Shown piece after piece: positions 18,282 through 25,832 of a stretch of DNA of 64,000 nt. The stretch lies in contig JAWUVN010000065.1 of NCBI GenBank assembly GCA_034112345.1, positions 28,809 through 92,808 on the forward strand. Reading direction: 5' to 3'. The notes beneath the pieces were generated by a model, which was not told the DNA's origin, did no database searches, and was given only the letters and a program-made list of their open reading frames with translations. Positions within the stretch are counted from its first letter, which is position 1; every line of letters starts with the position of its first letter. The DNA comes from Bermanella sp034112345 (GTDB lineage: Bacteria > Pseudomonadota > Gammaproteobacteria > Pseudomonadales > Oceanobacteraceae). The translations under genes and the position numbers were made by a program.

Positions 18282-18896
18282 TCAATCCTCCAATAAAAAA
18301 CTAATCAAACGGTTCATGTGAATAACACTTTCTTCGGTAAACAGAAGTAATAAGTCGCAATTAATGTTGTGGTCTTTAATTGTATAGTTTATTTCTATGG
18401 CCATTGTACGTTGCCAAGTAACATGCTTTTCATCCAGTAATTCACTGATTGGGCGATGCTGCCCAAGAATGATAGGGTGGCTTTGACTAAAGTTAATGTC
18501 TAACTGCTGCCCAATTCCTTGTATACAGGCACCGTTTAAAACATTAGCCACATCCATTAGCATTTCTAACTCTTCTTTAGGGTTCAGCTCTTTTGAGTAT
18601 TTAAGCAGCTGTGCAATATCCGAAAAGCTTGAGTCATTAAATATAAGAAGCGCTTCACCAGCTATACCTGCACCAATGAACCCCTGGCAGACAGCGCTGA
18701 CTGTAGGTGCATTTTCCAGTGACTTAATAGTCATTTTAAATTCATTGCGTTCGATAATGTTAACGTTGGGTATTGGGAGTACTACATAAACACCAAGCAG
18801 TCTTGCAAGTCGATCTGCTGCTTGTCCCATGGCAACGTTGGTTATTTCTTGGTAACAGTCGCGCTCATCTTCGGTGAGAGCAATGATTTCACTCAT
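18282..18896 (-). CDS. CheC/CheX-like chemotaxis phosphatase family protein
   Basis: A 204-residue CheC-like protein. CheC phosphatases carry two copies of the pattern D/S-x3-E-x2-N. The first copy is intact here as DCYQEITN near residues 12-19; the second, around MDVANVLNGAC near 112-122, keeps the Asn and helix but not the full pattern. It could therefore act through one active site. The likely substrate is the phosphorylated response regulator encoded immediately upstream. ATG 18896 overlaps the end of that gene by 8 bases, which supports this start over a longer one and implies coupled translation. Confidence 0.78.
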   Translation of the reverse strand: MSEIIALTEDERDCYQEITNVAMGQAADRLARLLGVYVVLPIPNVNIIERNEFKMTIKSLENAPTVSAVCQGFIGAGIAGEALLIFNDSSFSDIAQLLKYSKELNPKEELEMLMDVANVLNGACIQGIGQQLDINFSQSHPIILGQHRPISELLDEKHVTWQRTMAIEINYTIKDHNINCDLLLLFTEESVIHMNRLISFLLED

Positions 18897-19269
18897 TGTT
18901 GCCTCCAACCATGCCATATTCGATGAGGACATTTAATATTTTCCCCTCGTCTACTGGTTTTTTAATAAATTCAATGGCACCTAGGTTTTTTACTCGTTCT
19001 CTTGCTTCTGGCTGAATGTCGCCAGAAACCACAATAACTAAGATAGGCATGTCATTTTTACGAATGGCTTCAAGGGTTTCGTAGCCATCCATAACAGGCA
19101 TAGTTAAATCCAAAAACATTAGTTCTTGGCCGCCTAGCTTTATAATTTCTATGGCTTCAGCACCATTTTTAGCAAAGGTGACCTCTGTGGGCCAGCTATC
19201 TGGAAGGGCTCTCGACATCTGCTTTCTAGCCATGTTCGAATCGTCACATATAAGCACTTTAGTTGTCAT
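18889..19269 (-). CDS. Single-domain response regulator, CheY-like
   Basis: A 126-residue receiver domain without an output domain. The acidic pocket is Asp9-Asp10, the phospho-acceptor Asp54 in MFLDLTMP, Ser82 the conserved Ser/Thr and Lys104 in IKKP. It begins a three-gene leftward operon with the CheC-like protein and the PAS protein. No histidine kinase is adjacent, so its donor is elsewhere. Such receiver-CheC pairs are thought to tune chemotaxis or surface-related signalling. Confidence 0.88.
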   Translation of the reverse strand: MTTKVLICDDSNMARKQMSRALPDSWPTEVTFAKNGAEAIEIIKLGGQELMFLDLTMPVMDGYETLEAIRKNDMPILVIVVSGDIQPEARERVKNLGAIEFIKKPVDEGKILNVLIEYGMVGGNNE

Positions 19270-19359
19270 GTGCAGTTTCTATCCATTAACAATCTCTACC
19301 TTAGAGTTAAGGTTGCAAATGGCGGTATAGCAAGTCATATAGGCAGGTGTATAGCTGGG

Positions 19360-20271
19360 TCATTTAGACTTTATTGCTTGCTCCCATGTGATAAGTTGTT
19401 GCTTTCGTTCAACGCCCCACCGATAGCCGCTAAGTGCGCCACTTTGTTGAATAACTCGGTGGCATGGGATGAGGAATGCGATCGGATTGCTCCCAATTGC
19501 GCGGCCAGCAGCTCTGGCGGCTGATGGGCGGTTCAGCTTTTCTGCTATGTTTTTATAGCTGAGTAATTCACCGCATTGAGTGGTTAGTAGGGCTTGCCAG
19601 ACTTGAACTTGAAAATTAGTGGCATTTACGCAAATGTGAATAGGGTGCTTAAGAGTAAAGGGGTCCGACTTTAAAATTTCATTGTGTTCAGCCTGTTTGA
19701 TGTGGGCTTTTGGGTATTCTTGCTGAAGTTTGCTGAGTGTTAGTGATAGGTTATCTTTGTCGCTATAAAAGCCTAAATAGTTTAAGCCCCGTGCCGTAGC
19801 GATGACAACTAATGGGCCAAAGATACTGGGTTCAATAGCCCAGTTAAATATTAGGGTTTCCCCCATTGATTTAAATTCACCTGGGCTAAGGGCTTCTACA
19901 GATACGTATGAGTCATGTAGGCGAGAAGTGCTGCTTAACCCAAAATCTAGTGTGGTTTGTTCAATGGATTGTGTGATCAGCAGCGGCTTTGAGTGGTTAA
20001 CTATGCATGCCTGTTGAAATTGTTTTGGGCTAATTCCAACTAAAGCTTTAAATATCTTTTGAAAATGAGCTGGACTCAATTTATAGCGCTGAGCCAGTTG
20101 CTCAAGAGTGTGGGTAATTGGTTGTTCTAAATGTAAGTGAGCAGAGGAGCGAGTTAAAAGTGCTATGCAGTCAGCGCATATTTCGTAATGCCCCTTATTT
20201 ATAAGAGCCACTTCTCGTGTTTTCTCAATTATTACTGAGGGTGTGTTTACAGTTGTCGATCGGTTTTTCAC
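19360..20271 (-). CDS. Ada-like AraC-family regulator fused to O6-methylguanine-DNA methyltransferase
   Basis: A 303-residue bifunctional protein. Residues about 50-130 form an AraC-type helix-turn-helix (LEQLAQRYKLSPAHFQKIFK) and 140-300 a methylguanine-DNA methyltransferase with active-site Cys270 in IPCHRV plus the helix RAAGRAIGSNPIAF. The zinc-containing N-terminal Ada domain that repairs methylphosphotriesters is missing: only about 40 residues precede the AraC part, with two of its cysteines (Cys32, Cys35 in ICADC). It should repair O6-methylguanine, while methylation-triggered activation as in E. coli Ada is not expected. The start is ATG 20271. Confidence 0.85.
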   Translation of the reverse strand: MKNRSTTVNTPSVIIEKTREVALINKGHYEICADCIALLTRSSAHLHLEQPITHTLEQLAQRYKLSPAHFQKIFKALVGISPKQFQQACIVNHSKPLLITQSIEQTTLDFGLSSTSRLHDSYVSVEALSPGEFKSMGETLIFNWAIEPSIFGPLVVIATARGLNYLGFYSDKDNLSLTLSKLQQEYPKAHIKQAEHNEILKSDPFTLKHPIHICVNATNFQVQVWQALLTTQCGELLSYKNIAEKLNRPSAARAAGRAIGSNPIAFLIPCHRVIQQSGALSGYRWGVERKQQLITWEQAIKSK

Positions 20272-20325
20272 TTAGTAACCTAGAAGGTAGTAATGAAACT
20301 AAGCATAACGAGCAGAAGAGAGGTG

Positions 20326-20354
20326 CACCACCTGAATCTTGTGATTAGGTGGTG
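20326..20354 (-). terminator. Hairpin downstream of plsC
   Basis: CACCACCT at 20326-20333 pairs with AGGTGGTG at 20347-20354; inside, AATC and GATT extend the stem past a single bulged G, leaving a TTGT loop. It lies about 60 bases after the plsC stop and 55 bases before the ada-like start. No clear T-run follows on either strand, so terminator is only the most likely of several roles. Confidence 0.4.
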
Positions 20355-20413
20355 TTAGAGATCAGAGGCACCATAAATTAGCGTGTATATTATATGGCTA
20401 GATGCAAAAAAGG

Positions 20414-21142
20414 TTATGCTTTCTCTTGTTTTGCTTTCGCAGTTAGCTCTTGGATCACAGCAAGCATATCTTTGTGACACTTTTCCATTAACTCTGGAAT
20501 ATCATCGTTAGTCATTCCTGCGGTTTCAATGGCAGGTAATACTCTTACATACGCATCATTGTTTTTTAGGCGATCAAAGCTAAAGTCATCTAAATAAGCG
20601 CTGGCACAAACAGGTACTATCGGTACGCCAGCATTGATAGCGGTTACAAATGCCCCCTTTTTGAATGGCAGCATGTTTTTACCATGATTGCGTGTGCCTT
20701 CAGCAAAAAACCAAATATTGGTGTCTTTTTTAGTCAACACAGTTTTAGTGATCTCCATGGCTTCAATGGCTTTTTTCGCATTGCCGCGGTCAATCAGTAT
20801 GTTACCGGCAAGCCAATACAGTTGGCCAAAAAGAGGAATCCATTTTAAGCTTTTTTTACCGATGCTTGCTGTGCGTTTAGGCACTATGCTACCTACTACA
20901 AACAGGTCCCAATTGCTTTGATGGTTACAGATCACAATAAAGTTTTTATCGGTAGGGTAATTCTCTTTGCCTTCGTGGTGCACTTTTATACCAATAATAG
21001 GCAAGCCTATTATTGAGTAGACCTGAGAGCTTAGGCGGCTATTGGAAGGGTTGAACGGACGTAAAATGCCAGCTATCACGCCTACAAGGGAGCCGATAAC
21101 AAAATGAATCGATAATAATATATAACGTATTAAGCGGATCAT
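20414..21142 (-). CDS. plsC: 1-acyl-sn-glycerol-3-phosphate acyltransferase
   Basis: Acylates lysophosphatidic acid to phosphatidic acid at the inner membrane. The 242-residue protein has an N-terminal hydrophobic segment (5-27), the catalytic HX4D motif at 74-79 (NHQSNWD), FAEGTR at 146-151 with LPFKKGAF following, and VPIVPVCA near 173-180, which are the four standard acyltransferase motifs. Members of this family can also use other acyl acceptors; PlsC is the most economical call. It is a single-gene unit reading left, divergent from the acyl-CoA dehydrogenase. Confidence 0.88.
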   Translation of the reverse strand: MIRLIRYILLSIHFVIGSLVGVIAGILRPFNPSNSRLSSQVYSIIGLPIIGIKVHHEGKENYPTDKNFIVICNHQSNWDLFVVGSIVPKRTASIGKKSLKWIPLFGQLYWLAGNILIDRGNAKKAIEAMEITKTVLTKKDTNIWFFAEGTRNHGKNMLPFKKGAFVTAINAGVPIVPVCASAYLDDFSFDRLKNNDAYVRVLPAIETAGMTNDDIPELMEKCHKDMLAVIQELTAKAKQEKA

Positions 21143-21385
21143 ATTTCTACCTCAATTTAAATTACGGCGAGCATACAGATGTTTACCCAGATCCTCTAGT
21201 AATTTGTCTCTATATGGCTGTTTGAAACCTCTAAAACTAGACATTTATAATGGGTGTCATAAATTGATTAAAAGCAGCAATAATTAGTCAATGTCTTTGA
21301 GTTTTTATGTGCTTTCCAAGCATAAGATTATAGGGTCAAATACCTGCCTAAATACAAACATTACAATAATAAATATGAGGCGTTC

Positions 21386-22513
21386 ATGAGCCAAGAATTA
21401 GATCTATTTAAGCAATCACTCCATCGTTTCTTAGATCAAGAAGTGGCTCCCCATTATCATCAGTGGGAAGAGCAAGGGTTAATCCCTCGAAGTGTATGGC
21501 AAACCTTTGGTCGAGCCGGTTTTTTATGTGTGGATATGCCATTGGAATACGGTGGTTGTGGTGGTGATTTTAATATGTCAGCCATCGTGATCGAGGTACT
21601 TTCATTGCGTGGATACGCTGCGCTGGCTACTAACGTATCGGTACACAGTGACATTGTCGCACCTTACATTGTTCATCTTGGTAGTGAAGCCCAAAAATCA
21701 AAATGGTTACCTTTACTGGCCAGTGGCGAAGCAGTTGGTGCAATTGCCATGACCGAGCCTGGTGCTGGTAGCGATCTACAGGGCATGAAATGCCAAGCTA
21801 AAAAAGTTGATGCTGGTTTTAGTATCAGTGGTCAAAAAACATTTATCACTAATGGTCAGCATGCCGATGTATGTATTGTCGCGGCAAAAACAGATGTGAA
21901 TGCTGGTGCAAAAGGCATTAGCTTATTTTTATTAGAAAAGGAAAGTGCTGGGTATGACGTTGGCACTAACCTAAAAAAGATAGGGCAGCATTCGGGTGAT
22001 ACTTCAGAGTTATTTTTCAGCGATGTCATAACAGATGAGCCTTTAGGCGAATTAAATAAAGGCTTTGTCCATTTAATGAATGAACTGCCTAGAGAGCGTT
22101 TGATTTTGTCTGTTGGTGCCATTGGCGCCTGTGTGGGAATGATGAAAATGACGGTTGAATACGTCAAGCAAAGGCAGATGTTTGGGCAATCTTTAAGTGG
22201 CTTGCAAAACACCCGTTTTGTATTGGCGCAGCAAGATACCCAATTAAGCGTTAATCAAGCATTTATAAAGCATTGCATTGAGCTTTATGAAAAAAAACAA
22301 TTGACCGCTGCGATGGCTTCGAAAGCAAAACTTTCCACTACGGAACTTCAATGTTCTATGGCTGATGATTGTTTGCAGTTGTTTGGTGGCTATGGCTACA
22401 TGGAAGAGTATCCAATTGCGAGAGCGTTCTTAGATGCGCGAGTACAGCGTATTTATGGTGGTGCATCAGAGGTGATGAAGGAAATTATTGCGCGGGATTT
22501 AATTGGTAAGTAA
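21386..22513 (+). CDS. Acyl-CoA dehydrogenase, long-chain (LCAD/IVD-like) type
   Basis: FAD enzyme of beta-oxidation, 375 residues. The FAD/substrate motifs are AMTEPGAGSD at 121-130 and KTFITNGQ at 151-158, and the C-terminus has QLFGGYGYMEEYPIAR then RIYGGASEVMKEIIARD. The catalytic Glu of medium- and short-chain enzymes (in YEG) is replaced by Gly here. Instead Glu237 in ELPRERL occupies the position used by long-chain and isovaleryl-CoA dehydrogenases. Substrate preference is inferred only from that. It lies alone, divergent from plsC and convergent with fadH. Confidence 0.87.
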   Translation: MSQELDLFKQSLHRFLDQEVAPHYHQWEEQGLIPRSVWQTFGRAGFLCVDMPLEYGGCGGDFNMSAIVIEVLSLRGYAALATNVSVHSDIVAPYIVHLGSEAQKSKWLPLLASGEAVGAIAMTEPGAGSDLQGMKCQAKKVDAGFSISGQKTFITNGQHADVCIVAAKTDVNAGAKGISLFLLEKESAGYDVGTNLKKIGQHSGDTSELFFSDVITDEPLGELNKGFVHLMNELPRERLILSVGAIGACVGMMKMTVEYVKQRQMFGQSLSGLQNTRFVLAQQDTQLSVNQAFIKHCIELYEKKQLTAAMASKAKLSTTELQCSMADDCLQLFGGYGYMEEYPIARAFLDARVQRIYGGASEVMKEIIARDLIGK

Positions 22514-22540
22514 TGAGTTAAAAATATCATAGAAATAAAA

Positions 22541-22583
22541 AAGACTTCTCTCCATCACCTGACAAATGAGAAAAAGAAGTCTT
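22541..22583. terminator. Hairpin between acyl-CoA dehydrogenase and fadH
   Basis: AAGACTTCT at 22541-22549 pairs with AGAAGTCTT at 22575-22583 around a 25-base loop, in the convergent gap. The A-run before it and the Ts inside it suit a leftward or bidirectional terminator, but the large loop makes this uncertain. Confidence 0.45.
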
Positions 22584-22648
22584 ACTGCTTTTGTTAAAAG
22601 CCATTTAAGCAGATCAATAAATGAGTCTGCTTAAATTAGGGTTGCAAC

Positions 22649-24697
22649 TTAAAGGCTTGCAGCCAATTCAGATGCTAATTTTATGGCACGCTTAGCATCT
22701 AGTTCACCAGCAAACTCAGCGCCACCAACAAGATGTAGGCCAAAGTTTTGGTCACTATCGCTCTGTAATGCTTTATACAGCTTATTCACGCTTACTTGAC
22801 CAGCACACAATACAATGTGATCAACATCCAAAACGCGTTGCTCAATAACGGCGCCTTCTTTGTCGCTGATCGTGATATGTAGGCCTTCATCATCAATTTT
22901 GTCGTAACCTACACCAGCAATCATTTCTACTTGCTTCATTTTAACCGCTGCACGGTGTACCCAGCCCGACGTTTTATTTAGGCCGCGACCTAAAGACGTT
23001 GTTTTACGCTGAAGCATATAAACTTTACGAGGAGATGGTTCTATTTCCATTGGTTTAAGGCCACCAGCGGAAGTATTGTTAATATCCACGCCCCATTCTT
23101 TGAACCATGCTTCTTTATTAAGTGTTAAAGACTCGCCTTGAGGAGTTAGGTATTCACTTACATCAAAGCCAATGCCGCCAGCGCCCATAACAGCTACTTT
23201 ACCGCCTAATTTTAGGTCTTGCCCTAGTAGTTCTTGGTAAGTCACTACTTTTTCGTGGTCAATGCCAGGCATGTTAGGAACGCGAGGCTCAACCCCTGTA
23301 GAAATAATGATTTCATCAAACCCCGCATCTTTTAAATCGTCAGCTGTTACCCAAGTGTTTAATTTAAGATCGATATTATGTACTTCAATCATCTTTTTGA
23401 AATAACGAATAGTTTCAGAAAACTCTTCTTTACCTGGAATCTTTGATGCAAATAAGAACTGGCCACCAATGGTGTCGCGTCCTTCAAACATGGTTACATT
23501 ATGGCCACGTTTAGCAGCAACCGTAGCAGCGGCTAAGCCAGCAGGGCCCGAACCCACAACGGCAACTTTTTTCGCCATGTGTGTTGGTGTGTATAGTAAT
23601 TCTGTTTCATGGCAAGCACGCGGATTTACTAAACAGCTTGAACGTTGATTTTGGAAGGTATGGTCCAAACACGCTTGGTTACAAGCAATACAGGTATTGA
23701 TTTCATCTGCACGGCCTTCAGCTGCTTTATTTACCCACTCACTATCTGCAAGAAAAGGGCGAGCCATAGAAACCATATCGGCTTGGCCGCTTGAAATGAT
23801 GTCTTCAGCGGTATCGGGCATATTGATGCGGTTAGATGCTACAACAGGAATACTAACAGCGGCTTTAACTTTCGCAGTAGGGTCTGTAAAAGCAGCGCGA
23901 GGCACCGATGTTACGATGGTTGGAACGCGAGCTTCGTGCCAGCCAATACCACTGTTTAAAATAGTGACGCCTGCTTTTTCTAGTTCTTTAGCCAGAAGAA
24001 TCACTTCTTCCATCGTAGAGCCACCTTCAACAAGGTCGATCATAGATAGGCGGAAGATGATAATAAAATTCTCGCCCACTTGCTGGCGAACGGTGCGCAC
24101 AATTTCAAGTGCTAGGCGCATTCTATTTTCGTAAGAACCGCCAAATTCATCATCTCGAAGGTTGGTGCGTTTATTCAAAAACTGAGTAATCAAGTAGCCT
24201 TCAGAGCCCATGATCTCAACACCGTCATATCCTGCTTTTTGAGCAAGCTTGGCGCTTTTACCATATTGGCGAATGGTTTTGTAAACACCCTTAGTAGTCA
24301 ATGCTTTTGGTTTGAATGGTGTAATCGGTGATTTAATGGCAGAAGGAGCAACGCTATAAGGGCTATATCCATAACGACCAGCATGTAAAAGCTGTAAACA
24401 GATCTTGCCATCAGCTTCATGTACCGCTGTGGTCACTTTTTTATGCATAGATACTTGTAAAAAACTGCTTAAGCGAGAGCCTAGTGCAACCAGTTCGCCA
24501 CGACGGTTAGGTGAAAAGCCACCTGTAACCATTAGTCCGCAGCCACCGCGAGCACGTTCAGCAAAATACTCGGCTAATTGATTAAAGTGCCAAGGGCGAT
24601 CCTCAAGGCCAGTGTGCATTGACCCCATCATTACGCGGTTTTTTAGGGTAGTAAACCCAAGGTCTAGTGGGGCAAGCAAGTTTGGATATTGGCTCAT
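22649..24697 (-). CDS. fadH: NADPH-dependent 2,4-dienoyl-CoA reductase
   Basis: Iron-sulfur flavoenzyme that reduces dienoyl-CoA intermediates of unsaturated fatty acids. Residues 1-370 are an Old Yellow Enzyme barrel carrying FMN (LQLLHAGRYG at 101-110, GGSYENRMR near 186-194). The 4Fe-4S ligands are Cys336, Cys339, Cys343 and Cys355. The C-terminal part binds FAD and NADPH (VAVVGSGPAGLAA near 378-390 and VAVMGAGGIGFD). Total length 682 is close to E. coli FadH (672). A 7-bp inverted repeat (AGGGCAA/TTGCCCT, 24720-24745) lies just upstream of its start and could be an operator. Confidence 0.93.
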   Translation of the reverse strand: MSQYPNLLAPLDLGFTTLKNRVMMGSMHTGLEDRPWHFNQLAEYFAERARGGCGLMVTGGFSPNRRGELVALGSRLSSFLQVSMHKKVTTAVHEADGKICLQLLHAGRYGYSPYSVAPSAIKSPITPFKPKALTTKGVYKTIRQYGKSAKLAQKAGYDGVEIMGSEGYLITQFLNKRTNLRDDEFGGSYENRMRLALEIVRTVRQQVGENFIIIFRLSMIDLVEGGSTMEEVILLAKELEKAGVTILNSGIGWHEARVPTIVTSVPRAAFTDPTAKVKAAVSIPVVASNRINMPDTAEDIISSGQADMVSMARPFLADSEWVNKAAEGRADEINTCIACNQACLDHTFQNQRSSCLVNPRACHETELLYTPTHMAKKVAVVGSGPAGLAAATVAAKRGHNVTMFEGRDTIGGQFLFASKIPGKEEFSETIRYFKKMIEVHNIDLKLNTWVTADDLKDAGFDEIIISTGVEPRVPNMPGIDHEKVVTYQELLGQDLKLGGKVAVMGAGGIGFDVSEYLTPQGESLTLNKEAWFKEWGVDINNTSAGGLKPMEIEPSPRKVYMLQRKTTSLGRGLNKTSGWVHRAAVKMKQVEMIAGVGYDKIDDEGLHITISDKEGAVIEQRVLDVDHIVLCAGQVSVNKLYKALQSDSDQNFGLHLVGGAEFAGELDAKRAIKLASELAASL

Positions 24698-24945
24698 TAA
24701 AACACTCTCATTTTGTTATAGGGCAAATATAAGGGCCATTGCCCTTAACGTAAATGACCCAGCAGCGCAATTCACTGATTAAACTGCGCAAACTTGATGC
24801 TTGCCCATATTCAATAACGATCTGACTTCCAATCAGTCTAGCTGCTTTTAATTATTGGCGATGTCCTCAGTGAAAAAGCTATGATTGGTTATTATGCATG
24901 CTACGTGTTTTTTTAAAGAATTAACGAACCTGAGGCGATTACAAA

Positions 24946-25731
24946 ATGAACATTAGTCCTTTAATTAATGCATCGAGTTCTTTAAATCAGGCGCAATCAG
25001 GTAAAGGTACTCAGTTAGAAAGACTGGCCAGTGGCAGTCGTATTAACAGTGCAAAAGATGATGCTGCAGGGTTAGCCATTAGTACAAAGCTGGAAACACA
25101 AGATCGATCAATGCAAGCGGCTTTAAGGAACACCTTAGATGGCACGTCTCGTATTCAGGTTGAAAGTGGTGCCTTATCTTCAGTAACCGAAGATTTACAG
25201 CGAATACGGGAGCTCAAAGTCCAGCAAGGTAACGGCATACTAAATGATCAAGATAAAGCCGCTATTCAAAGCGAAATTAATCAGCGAACCGATACTATTA
25301 AAAGTGTATTTTCAGATACCCAGTTTAATCAAAGGCCTGTATTTGAAGACGGTGAATTAGGTTTTCAAACAGGGCCTAATCCAGGTGATAAAATAGACTT
25401 GAGTACTAAGGATTTGGCATCAAGTTTTGAATCGCTGGGCATAACAGAGGGTGCGGTGCTTTCAATTGAACAAATTGATGAAGCGTTAGCCCAAGTTGGA
25501 AGTCGTCAAAGTGAACTAGGCGCTACCGAAAACCGCTTATCTTCAAATGTTCAGTTTCTTGAGCTCAAAAGCGAAAACAATCAGGCTGCCAATAGCCGAA
25601 TTAAGGATACAGACTTTGCTCAGGCCACGTCAGAAAAAACAAAGATGGATATTTTAGAGCGAGTAGCTATTAGTGTTCAAAGCCAAGCCAATGCATCATC
25701 AAAGTTTGCATTGAAGCTGCTTCAAGATTGA
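24946..25731 (+). CDS. Flagellin-like protein, short and isolated
   Basis: A 261-residue flagellin homologue. The N-terminal D0/D1 helix has LERLASGSRINSAKDDAAGLAIS and the following ALRNTLDGTSRIQVESGAL, and the C-terminal helix has NSRIKDTDFAQATSEKTK with an alanine/serine-rich end, both classic flagellin features. The usual C-terminal LNQLPQ-type end is replaced by NASSKFALKLLQD. Little variable D2/D3 domain remains between the conserved ends (about 120-190). No other flagellar gene is near. It may be a minor or alternative filament subunit, or a paralogue with another use. A GAGG site lies 10 bases before the ATG. Confidence 0.85.
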   Translation: MNISPLINASSSLNQAQSGKGTQLERLASGSRINSAKDDAAGLAISTKLETQDRSMQAALRNTLDGTSRIQVESGALSSVTEDLQRIRELKVQQGNGILNDQDKAAIQSEINQRTDTIKSVFSDTQFNQRPVFEDGELGFQTGPNPGDKIDLSTKDLASSFESLGITEGAVLSIEQIDEALAQVGSRQSELGATENRLSSNVQFLELKSENNQAANSRIKDTDFAQATSEKTKMDILERVAISVQSQANASSKFALKLLQD

Positions 25732-25832
25732 TTTAAATACAAGTATATAGACTTTTTCGTTTAGTAATTATGCTGCTTTGCTATACTATATTATTCAATC
25801 TTCAGTACTGAAAACAGTTAAGTAGGATGTAA

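Noticed and set aside
24905..24945. Sigma-28-like promoter (TAAAGAAT ... GGCGATTA) before the flagellin-like gene
   Set aside because: The spacing is not right and the -10 would lie only a few bases from the start codon, leaving no leader for the ribosome site.
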